This document shows, in pieces, positions 25,432 to 33,726 of a stretch of 59,008 bases of DNA; within the stretch, counting starts at the first letter, position 1; the number at the start of each line of letters is the position of its first letter. The stretch lies in NCBI GenBank assembly GCA_000720995.1, contig JOEL01000039.1:1-59008 (forward strand), written 5' to 3'. Origin of the DNA: Streptomyces celluloflavus (lineage in GTDB: Bacteria; Actinomycetota; Actinomycetes; Streptomycetales; Streptomycetaceae). The translations under genes and the position numbers were made by a program. The notes below the pieces were generated by a model, which saw only the letters and a list, made by a program, of their open reading frames with translations, had not been told where the DNA came from and did not search any database.

Positions 25432-25543
25432 CAGAACCGCCGGCACCACAGAGCCGCTGCGGAACCGCCGGCACCACAGAGCCGCTACAGAACTGCCCGC
25501 ACCACAGATTCGCTGCAGAACCGCCCGCACCACAGAACCGCTA
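25432..25543 (+). repeat. Four tandem 28-bp repeats before the ABC transporter
   Basis: Four head-to-tail 28-bp copies start 14 bp after the kinase stop: 25432-25459, 25460-25487, 25488-25515 and 25516-25543. Each copy contains two CAGANCCG-like half-units 17 bp apart, and the second half-unit of one copy is 11 bp from the first of the next. Spacing of 11 bp is one helical turn and is the usual tandem layout of OmpR/PhoB-type sites. The third copy is the most diverged (CAGAACTG, CAGATTCG). The copies lie about 100-210 bp upstream of the ABC transporter start. Confidence 0.85.
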
Positions 25544-25559
25544 CACAGCGGAGCGGACG

Positions 25560-25627
25560 CCGATACACAGTGGCTCAGGCTCCGATACGTTCCGCGGACA
25601 CCCTTCGAAGTGCACCGTTTCGCACTT
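25560..25627 (+). promoter_or_regulatory. Putative control region of the ABC transporter
   Basis: CCGATAC occurs twice (25560-25566 and 25582-25588), 22 bp apart. An inverted repeat AAGTGC (25608-25613) and GCACTT (25622-25627) lies just before the ribosome binding site. The first could be promoter or regulator sites, the second a leader hairpin or operator. Confidence 0.4.
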
Positions 25628-25642
25628 GACGAGGAGTCTCCC

Positions 25643-26425
25643 GTGACCGCCGAACCCTTCGCCCCCCATGCGCCGCAGCCGATGCCCACGATCACGGCCG
25701 CCACCTCCGGTCTGACGAAGGTCTACGGGAGCGGCGACACCCAGGTCGTCGCCCTGGACCAGGTCAGCATCACCTTCAAGGAGGGCGAGTTCACCGCGAT
25801 CATGGGCCCCTCCGGCTGCGGTAAGTCCACCCTGATGCACTGCGCCGCCGGGCTCGACTCGCCCACTTCCGGCTCCGTGCGCATCGGCACCACCGAGCTG
25901 AGCACGCTCAACGACCGCCGGCTCACCCAGCTGCGCCGCGACCGGATCGGCTTCATCTTCCAGGCGTTCAACCTGCTGCCGACGCTGACCGCGCTGGAGA
26001 ACATCACGCTGCCGCTGACCATCGCCGGACGCCGGCCCGACCCGCAGTGGCTGGAGCGCGTGGTCGCCATGGTCGGCCTCGCCGGGCGCCTCGGCCACCG
26101 GCCCGCACAGCTGTCCGGCGGGCAGCAGCAGCGCGTCGCGGTCGCCCGCGCCCTGGCCGCGCAGCCCGCGATCATCTTCGGCGACGAGCCCACCGGCAAC
26201 CTCGACTCCCGCGCCGGGGCCGAGGTCCTCGGCTTCCTGCGCGACTCGGTACGCGAACTGGGCCAGACCGTCGTCATGGTCACCCACGACCCCGTCGCCG
26301 CCGGCTACGCCGACCGCGTGGTCTTCCTCTCCGACGGCCAGTTGGTCGACGAGATGACCCGCCCCACCCCCGACCGGGTCCTGGACCGGATGAAGTCCCT
26401 CGACACCCGCTCACGCACCAGCTGA
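25643..26425 (+). CDS. ABC transporter ATP-binding protein (MacB/LolD type)
   Basis: A 260-residue ATPase. Walker A is GPSGCGKST (Lys61), the Q-loop lies in FIFQAFNLLP, the signature is LSGGQQQR and Walker B is AIIFGDEP. It resembles the ATPases that pair with FtsX-type permeases. The GTG at 25643 has GAGGAG at six-base spacing. The permease follows after 69 bp. With the upstream two-component genes it looks like an envelope-stress or peptide-response module. Confidence 0.95.
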   Translation: MTAEPFAPHAPQPMPTITAATSGLTKVYGSGDTQVVALDQVSITFKEGEFTAIMGPSGCGKSTLMHCAAGLDSPTSGSVRIGTTELSTLNDRRLTQLRRDRIGFIFQAFNLLPTLTALENITLPLTIAGRRPDPQWLERVVAMVGLAGRLGHRPAQLSGGQQQRVAVARALAAQPAIIFGDEPTGNLDSRAGAEVLGFLRDSVRELGQTVVMVTHDPVAAGYADRVVFLSDGQLVDEMTRPTPDRVLDRMKSLDTRSRTS

Positions 26426-26494
26426 CCCGCCCCGCCCCAGGACCGCATCAGCCCCCGGCTCGCATCGCCGAGCCACGTCCCCCGGAAGCCACCC

Positions 26495-29059
26495 ATGCTG
26501 AGAACAGCCCTGCGCAACATCCTGGCGCACAAGGCCCGTCTGGTGATGACCGTCCTCGCGGTCTGCCTGGGCGTCGCATTCGTCTGCGGCACCCTCGTCT
26601 TCGCGGACTCCACCGCCGCGGCCCACCGCGCCGCCGCGTCGAAGAACTTCGCCGACATCGCGGTCACCGTGACCGCGAAGGAGCCCCCGCCCGGGAGCTC
26701 CCCGGACCAGCACACGAGCGTGCTCGACGACGCGCTCGTGCGGAAACTGGCCGCCGTACCCGGTGTCGCCGCCGTACGGCCCTCGGTTGACGGCTCGGCC
26801 GCCTTGAACGCGGCGGACGGCACCCCGCTGCGGACCGGCAAGAGCGGGTCGAACCTGGCCGGCGCCTACGTACCGGACAAGGACGGCGCGGACAGCCGCT
26901 ACCCGCTTCTGAAGGGCCACGCCCCGAGGAACAGCGGTGAACTCGCCCTGGACAGCGGCACCGCCGAGGCCGGCCACTTCCGCATCGGCGACTCGGTCAC
27001 GCTGGCCACCGACGGCCCGGTCATGACCAAGCGCCTCGCCGGCATCGTCAGCACCAAGGACACCCGGGTCACCGCCGGCGGCACCCTCACCCTGTTCGAC
27101 AAGGCGACCGCCCAGAAACTGTTCGCCACCCCGGGCCACTACACCGCCATCGACCTGTCCGCCGCACCCGGCACCGACCAGTTCGCGCTCTCCCGCAAGG
27201 TCGCCGGCATGCTCCCGGCCGAACGGGCCGAAGCCACCACCGGCGCCGCCCAGGCCAATCAGCAGGCCATCCTCGTCGACACCCTGACCCGGGGCTACGA
27301 GAAGCTGCCGATGGTCTTCGCCGGGGTCGCCCTCTTCATCGGCTCGTTCCTCATCATCAACACCTTCACCATGCTCGTGGCGCGGCGCGCCCGTGAGATC
27401 GCCCTGCTGCGGGCGATCGGCGCCTCGCGCCGCCAGGTGGCCGGCTCCATCCTCCTGGAAGCCCTCCTGGTCGGCCTCGCCGCATCGGCGGCCGGATTCC
27501 TGCTCGGCCTCGGCATCGCCGCCGTACTGCCCGACATCCTGAGCACCGGCGCGACCACCCTGCCCCACGGCCCACTGGTGATCGGCCCGCGCCCGGTCGC
27601 GGCGGCGCTCGTGGTCGGCGTGGGGGTCACCCTGCTCGCCGCGTGGCTGCCCTCCCGCCAGGCGGCGAAGGTCGCGCCCGTCGAAGCGATGCGCTCCGCC
27701 GCGCAGCCGCCCGCCACCGCCCGGCCCCGGATCCGTGCCGTGGTGGGGCTGGTCCTCCTCGTCGCCGGCGCCGGTCTGCTGATCTCGCTCACGGGGGCGA
27801 AGGATGCCTCGGAGGAGAACCTGCGGAGCGCGATGCTCGGCTGCGCCGTCCTCGTCGTCGCCCTGATCGTGCTCGCGCCGCTGCTCGCCGCACCCGTGAT
27901 CCGGCTGACCGGACGGCTGACCGGCGGCTTCGGGATCGTCGGCCGGCTCGCACGAGAGAACGCGCTGCGCGATCCGCGGCGCACCGCGGCCACCGCCGCC
28001 ACCCTCATGATCAGCACCGCACTGGTGACCGGGCTCGCCGTCATCGGAAACTCCACCGGGCAGGCCCTCGACCGCCAGGCCGCGGCCGGCCTCGGCGCCG
28101 ACTACGTGATCAGCTCCCGCACCACCATGACCGGCATCGACCCGGCAGCCCTGGGGCGGGTGGCCGGCACCTCCGGGGTGCGGACCGCGGCCGCCGTCAC
28201 GGACTCCACCATGGTCGCCGGCGGCCATGTCCGGACGATCTCCGGCATCGACCCCGACAGCGTGAACGCGGTCATGAAGCTGGACTTCACCAGCGGCTCC
28301 GCGAAAGACATCGGACCGGGCCGGATCGCCCTCTCCGGCACCGTCGCCCGGGAACACGGTGTGCGCGCGGGCGGCAGCATCGACGTCCGCATGGGACGGA
28401 GCCAGGACCTCAAGAAGTACACCGTTGTGGGCGTCTACAAGGACAATCCCGTCGCCCACGACGCGCTCGGCGCCCGCAGTGAGGTGGCGCAGCACAGCTA
28501 CCTGCCCGGTTCCGTCCAGCGGCTCCTCGTCCGTACCGAAGGCGACGCAACCTCGAAGACCCTTCAGGAGCAGCTGCGCACCGCCGTGGGCAACAGCCCG
28601 CTGCTGAAGGTGCAGGACCGCGGCGAACTCGTCGACGAGGCCGCCGGCGTCGTGAGCGGCCTGCTCGACGTGATGTACGGGATGCTCGCCATCGGCGTCG
28701 TGATCGGCGCGCTCGGCATCGTGAACACCCTGGCCATGTCGGTCGCCGAACGCACCCGCGAGATCGGCGCACTGCGCGCCATCGGCATGGACCGCGCCGG
28801 TATCCGGCGGATGATCCGTCTGGAGGCGGCGACCGTCGCCGCGTTCGGCACCCTGCTGGGCCTGGCGGGCGGAGTGTTCGGCGCCTGGGCGGTCGGAGCG
28901 CTGGCCAACGGGGCGCTGGAGCAGTACTCCCTGGTGCTGCCCTGGGGGACGCTGCTGCTCGTGTGCCTGCTCTCCCTCGTGATCGGTACGGCCGCCGCCG
29001 CCGTCCCGGCCCGCCGGGCAGCCGCCCTGAGCCCGCTGGAGGCTGTCGCGGAGGGGTGA
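26495..29059 (+). CDS. ABC transporter permease, FtsX/MacB type
   Basis: An 854-residue permease. A first helix at about 15-35 is followed by an extracellular MacB-like domain. A first FtsX domain (about 265-400; RAREIALLRAIGASR) and a second (about 720-845; RTREIGALRAIGMDR) carry the remaining helices. Duplicated FtsX domains in a single chain are common in Actinobacteria. With the ATPase it probably extrudes or senses a hydrophobic or peptide compound rather than importing food. It shares an operon with the ATPase gene. Confidence 0.93.
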   Translation: MLRTALRNILAHKARLVMTVLAVCLGVAFVCGTLVFADSTAAAHRAAASKNFADIAVTVTAKEPPPGSSPDQHTSVLDDALVRKLAAVPGVAAVRPSVDGSAALNAADGTPLRTGKSGSNLAGAYVPDKDGADSRYPLLKGHAPRNSGELALDSGTAEAGHFRIGDSVTLATDGPVMTKRLAGIVSTKDTRVTAGGTLTLFDKATAQKLFATPGHYTAIDLSAAPGTDQFALSRKVAGMLPAERAEATTGAAQANQQAILVDTLTRGYEKLPMVFAGVALFIGSFLIINTFTMLVARRAREIALLRAIGASRRQVAGSILLEALLVGLAASAAGFLLGLGIAAVLPDILSTGATTLPHGPLVIGPRPVAAALVVGVGVTLLAAWLPSRQAAKVAPVEAMRSAAQPPATARPRIRAVVGLVLLVAGAGLLISLTGAKDASEENLRSAMLGCAVLVVALIVLAPLLAAPVIRLTGRLTGGFGIVGRLARENALRDPRRTAATAATLMISTALVTGLAVIGNSTGQALDRQAAAGLGADYVISSRTTMTGIDPAALGRVAGTSGVRTAAAVTDSTMVAGGHVRTISGIDPDSVNAVMKLDFTSGSAKDIGPGRIALSGTVAREHGVRAGGSIDVRMGRSQDLKKYTVVGVYKDNPVAHDALGARSEVAQHSYLPGSVQRLLVRTEGDATSKTLQEQLRTAVGNSPLLKVQDRGELVDEAAGVVSGLLDVMYGMLAIGVVIGALGIVNTLAMSVAERTREIGALRAIGMDRAGIRRMIRLEAATVAAFGTLLGLAGGVFGAWAVGALANGALEQYSLVLPWGTLLLVCLLSLVIGTAAAAVPARRAAALSPLEAVAEG

Positions 29060-29188
29060 CACCGGCCGCGCGGGCGCCGCCGGCCGCGCACCGGTGCCGA
29101 TCGGCCGGTCCCCGGCGCTGCTCGGGTACGGCGGCGTCCGGGTCGGCAGCGGCCGGAGCGTGGACCTCGGCGATCCGCACCGCCGCCT

Positions 29189-29218
29189 CGCCCTGCCGGC
29201 CGGTCGGCCGGCAGGGCG
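29189..29218. terminator. Hairpin terminator
   Basis: A perfect 14-bp inverted repeat (29189-29202 with 29205-29218) separated by GT lies between the convergent permease and LysR genes. It can end transcription from both sides. The remaining gap 29060-29446 has no gene. Confidence 0.7.
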
Positions 29219-29446
29219 TTCAGCATCTGAGTGTGACGGTTCGTCAGGCGGTGGCCCGCACGGTGGGACGATCGCGGCGCCCCGCTCCCGGCCGCGCCGG
29301 TTGACGAGCGCGGTCGGGGGCGGGGCAGCAGCCCCACCGGAGTGCCGATGCCGAACCACCGGGCCGGCGCCCCGGTTTCGTCCTCGCCCGCCACGCCCAC
29401 CGCCCCTTCCGCTCCGGCCATGACCCCAGCGGGCCGCGGCCGCCCG

Positions 29447-30391
29447 TCACGAGCTGGAGGGAGTGCCCTGGCCGCCCTCCGGCCTGTCGCTGCCCGACAG
29501 GTCGAAGGCCGCGAGCATCCCGAGGACCTGCTGTACGGCGGCGTCGGGGCCATCGGGGCGGTGGACGGCGGCGACCGCGGTCTCCAGATAGGGGGAAGCG
29601 CCGCGCAGGGGTCGGCAGGTCACACCGGGGATCCCCAGCGAACGCACCTGCGCGGGGGTCAGTGCCAGGCAGAGGCCGGCGGCGACATAGCCGAGCAGTC
29701 CCGGCAGGTCGTCCGCCCGGCCCCGGGGGCGGGGGGTGAAGCCGGCCTGCGCGCAGGCGAGCGCGACCTGCTGGGTGAGGCCGGGCAGCGCGCCGGGTTT
29801 GGGGAGCGCGAACTCCTGCTCGGCGAGTTCGCTCAGGTCGAGGGAGGGCTCGGCGGCGAGCGGGTGGCGTTCGGGGAGGGCCGCGACCAGCCGTTCCACG
29901 CCGATCTGCCGGACGGTCAGCTGGTCTGCGCCGGTGACCGGGAGGCGGACCAGCGCGAGGTCGAGCGTCCCGGTGTGGAGCATGCCGAGCAGCTCCGCGG
30001 AGGAGTGCTGGCTCAAGTGCAGGCGCAGACCGGGCAGTTCTGCGTGGGTGCGGCGCAGCAGGCGCGGCAGGAGGTCGTAGCCGAGGCTGCTGATGAACCC
30101 GAGCCGGAGCTCGCCCTCGTGGCCGCTCGCGATCCGCCGGACCCGGTCGATGGCGGCGGCCTGTGCTTCGAGCAGCCGCCGGGCGTCTTCGGCGAACGCG
30201 CGGCCGGCCGGGGTGAGCCGTGCGCCACGCGGGCCGCGGTCGAACAGGGCGACCCCCAGGCCGCGCTCCAGCCGCTGGATCGCCTGGCTGAGCGGTGGCT
30301 GGCTCATGACGAGCCGCTCGGCGGCGCGGCCGAAGTGCTGCTCTTCGGCCAGCACGACGAACTGCTGGAGGAGGCGCTGGGTCAGTTCCAT
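29447..30391 (-). CDS. LysR-family transcriptional regulator
   Basis: A 314-residue LysR protein. The winged helix lies at about 5-65 (FVVLAEEQHFGRAAERLVMSQPPLSQAI) and the periplasmic-binding-protein-like effector domain takes up the rest. The ATG at 30391 is in the usual place for the family; another ATG four codons upstream is possible, and neither has a good ribosome binding site. It is divergent from the acyl-CoA cluster, so it probably activates it in response to a pathway metabolite. Confidence 0.92.
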   Translation of the reverse strand: MELTQRLLQQFVVLAEEQHFGRAAERLVMSQPPLSQAIQRLERGLGVALFDRGPRGARLTPAGRAFAEDARRLLEAQAAAIDRVRRIASGHEGELRLGFISSLGYDLLPRLLRRTHAELPGLRLHLSQHSSAELLGMLHTGTLDLALVRLPVTGADQLTVRQIGVERLVAALPERHPLAAEPSLDLSELAEQEFALPKPGALPGLTQQVALACAQAGFTPRPRGRADDLPGLLGYVAAGLCLALTPAQVRSLGIPGVTCRPLRGASPYLETAVAAVHRPDGPDAAVQQVLGMLAAFDLSGSDRPEGGQGTPSSS

Positions 30392-30451
30392 ATGGCGAAG
30401 CATATGAGATGCGGCAGAAGGAAGTATTGGACGATATGGGGCGCAGGGGAT

Positions 30452-30466
30452 TTGACTGCATGTCAA
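30452..30466. promoter_or_regulatory. Candidate LysR box
   Basis: TTGAC-N5-GTCAA contains a T-N11-A core with dyad symmetry, the general LysR box form. It lies 46 bp upstream of the CoA-transferase start and about 60 bp from the LysR start. Confidence 0.5.
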
Positions 30467-30511
30467 CAGACCGGCGTGCGAGCCGGTCCCGATGAAGATC
30501 GGAGACATGCC

Positions 30512-31693
30512 ATGTCGTCAGGACGGCAAGAGACCGGCGGTGGGGGCCCGTTGAGCGGCGTGCGGGTGGTCGAACTGGCCAGCGTGATCATGGCTCCCTA
30601 CGCGGCGCAGCAGCTCGGGGACCTCGGGGCGGACGTGATCAAGGTCGAACCGCCGACCGGCGACATGACCCGCCACTACCCGCCGACCCGCAACCCCGGA
30701 ATGGGCGCCGCGGCGCTCAACCTCAACCGCAACAAGCGCAGCGTCGCGATCGACCTCAAGGCCCCGGGCGGCCGCGACGCGCTGCTCGCCCTGATCGCGA
30801 CCGCGGACGTGTTCATCACCAACATCCGCCCGCAGGCCCTTCGGCGACTCGGTCTGGGCCCCGAGGACGTGGCGGCCGTCAACTCCCGCCTGGTCCACCT
30901 GAACGCCCAGGGCTTCCGCAGCGACTCCGAGCTCGGCGGACACGCGGCCTACGACGACATCGTGCAGGCCGCCTCCGGACTGGTGTGGCTGAACGAACAG
31001 GTCAGCGGCGTCCCGTACTTCGTCCCCACCGTGGTCGCCGACAAGATCTGCGGCCTGGTGATCGTGCAGTCGGTGCTCGCCGCGCTCCACCACCGTGACC
31101 GCACCGGTCAGGGGCAGCACATCGAGGTCCCGATGGCCGACACCATGCTGGCCTTCAATCTGGTCGAGCACCTGGCAGCGGCGACCCTCGACCCGCCACA
31201 GGGCCCGATGGGCTACTCGCGCGCGCTCAGCTCCCGGCGCAAGGCCGCCCGCACGGCGGACGGCCGGATGTGCATCCTGCCCTACAGCGACCGCAACTGG
31301 CGCGACTTCTTCACCTTCGTCGGCCGCCCGGAACTGGCCGACGATCCGCGCTTCGGCTCGCTCGCCGACCGCGCCCGCAACGCCGACGAGCTCTACGCAC
31401 TCATGGAGGAGTTCTCCCCCCGGCACACCAGCGCCGCATGGCAGGAGTTCTGCGATTCGGCCGGCATCCCGGCAGCCCCGGTGCTGAGCCTGGACGAGGC
31501 CGCCGCCAGCGACTACGCCACCGAAGGCGGCCTGCTGCGGACGGCCGAGCACCCCACCGAGGGCACCTACCGCCTCATCGGCCAGCCCGTGCGCTTCCGC
31601 ACCACCCCCACCGGCCTGCACCGGCACTGCCCCCGGATCGGCGAGCACACCGAGGAGGTCTTCGCCGAGATCGGCTACCGCCCCTCCGCCTGA
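30512..31693 (+). CDS. CaiB/BaiF-family (class III) CoA-transferase
   Basis: A 393-residue class III CoA-transferase. The N-terminus VRVVELASVIMAPYAAQQLGDLGADVIKVE is characteristic. The active-site Asp is Asp177 in VADKICGL, at the place of the family AD-xx-G motif. It should move CoA between carboxylic acids. The ATG at 30512 has GGAG seven bases upstream. The enoyl-CoA hydratase gene starts 35 bp after its stop and two acyl-CoA dehydrogenases follow, so it probably supplies the CoA thioester used by them. Confidence 0.93.
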   Translation: MSSGRQETGGGGPLSGVRVVELASVIMAPYAAQQLGDLGADVIKVEPPTGDMTRHYPPTRNPGMGAAALNLNRNKRSVAIDLKAPGGRDALLALIATADVFITNIRPQALRRLGLGPEDVAAVNSRLVHLNAQGFRSDSELGGHAAYDDIVQAASGLVWLNEQVSGVPYFVPTVVADKICGLVIVQSVLAALHHRDRTGQGQHIEVPMADTMLAFNLVEHLAAATLDPPQGPMGYSRALSSRRKAARTADGRMCILPYSDRNWRDFFTFVGRPELADDPRFGSLADRARNADELYALMEEFSPRHTSAAWQEFCDSAGIPAAPVLSLDEAAASDYATEGGLLRTAEHPTEGTYRLIGQPVRFRTTPTGLHRHCPRIGEHTEEVFAEIGYRPSA

Positions 31694-31728
31694 ACCCGCA
31701 AGCCCACCACACCCGGAATCGAGGACCC

Positions 31729-32520
31729 ATGAGCGAACAGGAACCGCTGCGCGTCGAGCACCGGCCGAACGGCGTCACCGTGCTCACCTTCGACAACCCC
31801 GACCGACGCAATCCCATGACCAGGCGGCTGACCGAGCAGTGGCAGCGCACCATGCGGTCCCTGCGCGAGGCCCCCGACCTGCGCGCCGTCGTGGTCACCG
31901 GCACCGGCCCCGCGTTCTGCTCGGGAGCCGACCTGGGGGAACTCGCCGACGCGCACGGCCAGGGCCTGCCGGCCGCCCGCGCCCACCTGTCGGCCTTCTA
32001 CCGGACCTGGCTGACCATCCGCGACCTGCCCGTCCCCACCGTGGCGGCCGTGGGCGGCCACGCGGTGGGTGCCGGACTGGCCCTGGCCCTGGCCTGTGAC
32101 CTGCGCTACGCCGCCGAGGAGGCGAAGCTCGGCGCACCGTTCGTCCAGCTCGGCCTGCACCCGGGCATGGCCACCACCGCACTGCTCGCCGAGGCCGTCG
32201 GCCTGCCGCGCGCCCGTGAACTCCTGCTGACCGGACGGCTGGTGAGCGGCGCGCGAGCCGCCGCCCTGGGCCTGGTGCACGAGGCCCTGCCCGCCGACCA
32301 GGTGCTGCGGTACGCACTCGACGTGGCCGACGAGGCAGCCGCCGCCGCCCCGCTGGCGGTGCGGCTGACCAAGAGCGGCCTGGCCCAGGGACAGCCCACC
32401 GTCGAACAGGCGCTGACCTGGGAAGCGCTCGCCCAGCCGGTGACCGTCACCACCGACGACTTCCGCGAGGGCGTCCAGGCCCGCCGAGAACACCGCCCCC
32501 CGCGTTTCACGGGCGCCTGA
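31729..32520 (+). CDS. Enoyl-CoA hydratase/isomerase (crotonase) family protein
   Basis: A 263-residue crotonase-fold protein. The oxyanion segment FCSGADL and GHAVGAGLALALACD are intact. In crotonase the first catalytic Glu sits in PExxLG; here that position reads PFVQLG, followed by LHPGMATT. The usual hydratase Glu pair is therefore incomplete and the true reaction could be isomerisation or another crotonase reaction. GAGGA precedes the ATG. It lies 42 bp before the acyl-CoA dehydrogenase gene. Confidence 0.88.
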   Translation: MSEQEPLRVEHRPNGVTVLTFDNPDRRNPMTRRLTEQWQRTMRSLREAPDLRAVVVTGTGPAFCSGADLGELADAHGQGLPAARAHLSAFYRTWLTIRDLPVPTVAAVGGHAVGAGLALALACDLRYAAEEAKLGAPFVQLGLHPGMATTALLAEAVGLPRARELLLTGRLVSGARAAALGLVHEALPADQVLRYALDVADEAAAAAPLAVRLTKSGLAQGQPTVEQALTWEALAQPVTVTTDDFREGVQARREHRPPRFTGA

Positions 32521-32562
32521 CCACAGACCGCTTCCGCACCCCTACCTGTGAGGAGTACCCCC

Positions 32563-33726
32563 ATGGCCCTCTCCGTCCTTGGCGCCGGGGCAGTGCAACT
32601 GCCCCCCGAAACACGGCAACTGCGGCAGGAAGTGCGCGACTTCCTCGATGCCGAGCGCGCCGCCGGCACCATCCTGGGCCGGCCCGACTCCTGGCTGACC
32701 GGCTGGGATCCCGCCTTCACCCGCCGCCTCGCCGAACGCGGCTGGGTCGGCATGGCCCTGCCGCAGAAGTACGGCGGCGTCGGGCGCGGCAACCTCGAAC
32801 GCTATGTCGTCATCGAGGAACTGCTGGCGGCCGGCGCCCCGGTCTCGGCCCACTGGGTCGCCGACCGGCAGGCCGGGCCCTCCATCCTGCGCCACGGCAC
32901 CGAAGAGCAACGGCGCCACTTCCTGCCCAGGATCGCCGCCGGCGCATGCTTCTTCTCCATCGGCATGAGCGAGCGGGACAGCGGCTCGGACCTGGCCTCG
33001 GTGCAGACCCGGGCGGTGCGGACCGACAACGGCTGGCGGCTGACCGGCACCAAGATGTGGACGGGCGGGGCGCACGTCAACGACTACGCGATCGTGCTCG
33101 CCCGCACCGAAGACTCCGAGGACCGCCACGCCGGGCTGAGCCAGTTCATCGTCGACCTGCGCGATCCGCACGTCCGCACCGAACCGATCCGCCTGCTCAG
33201 CGGTGAGCACACCTTCAACTACTGCCACCTGGAAGGCGTCGAGCTCGCCGACGACGCGCTCCTCGGCCGCCCCGGTGACGGCTGGCAGCAGGTCACCGGG
33301 GAACTGGCCCTGGAACGCAGCGGGCCGGAGCGCTTCCTGTCCACGCTGCCGCTGCTGACCGCACTCGTCGGACAGCTGCGGCGGACCACGTGCGGCCCGG
33401 AGCAGCACGCCCGGGTGGGCCGTCTCACCGCGCGCCTGTCCTCGATCCGGCAGCTGTCGCTGGGCGTGGCCGCCGCCCTGGAGGCCGGCCGGCCAGCCGA
33501 TGTGCACGCCGCTCTGGTCAAGGACCTCGGGACCCGCTTCGAGGGCGAACTCGTCAACGCGGTCCGCGAGATCCTGCCGGTCACCGCCCGCTTCGACGCC
33601 ACTCGCGGCACCTATCCCGAACTGCTCGCCACCGCGATCCTGCACTCGCCGGGCTACACGCTGCGCGGCGGCACCAACGAAATCCTGCGTGGCATCATCA
33701 CCCGAGGTCTGGAGCTGTCCTCATGA
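32563..33726 (+). CDS. Acyl-CoA dehydrogenase, larger subunit type
   Basis: A 387-residue acyl-CoA dehydrogenase. FAD-binding parts are seen as FFSIGMSERDSGSD and GWRLTGTKMWTGG. The C-terminal motif reads TLRGGTNEIL, so the Glu of the MCAD-type YEGT motif is Arg here. It has AGGAG upstream of the ATG at 32563. The next gene overlaps by four bases and encodes a second, more diverged dehydrogenase. Adjacent unequal pairs in Actinobacteria often form alpha2beta2 complexes with one active site per pair (the FadE/ChsE type); this is likely but not proven here. Confidence 0.92.
   Translation: MALSVLGAGAVQLPPETRQLRQEVRDFLDAERAAGTILGRPDSWLTGWDPAFTRRLAERGWVGMALPQKYGGVGRGNLERYVVIEELLAAGAPVSAHWVADRQAGPSILRHGTEEQRRHFLPRIAAGACFFSIGMSERDSGSDLASVQTRAVRTDNGWRLTGTKMWTGGAHVNDYAIVLARTEDSEDRHAGLSQFIVDLRDPHVRTEPIRLLSGEHTFNYCHLEGVELADDALLGRPGDGWQQVTGELALERSGPERFLSTLPLLTALVGQLRRTTCGPEQHARVGRLTARLSSIRQLSLGVAAALEAGRPADVHAALVKDLGTRFEGELVNAVREILPVTARFDATRGTYPELLATAILHSPGYTLRGGTNEILRGIITRGLELSS

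Noticed and set aside
25432-25543. CRISPR array
   Set aside because: The 28-bp units are directly adjacent with no unique spacers and there are no cas genes.
26411-29359. Very long minus frame opposite the ABC permease
   Set aside because: It covers the whole permease gene and shows no domain; the plus-strand protein is clearly the FtsX-type permease.
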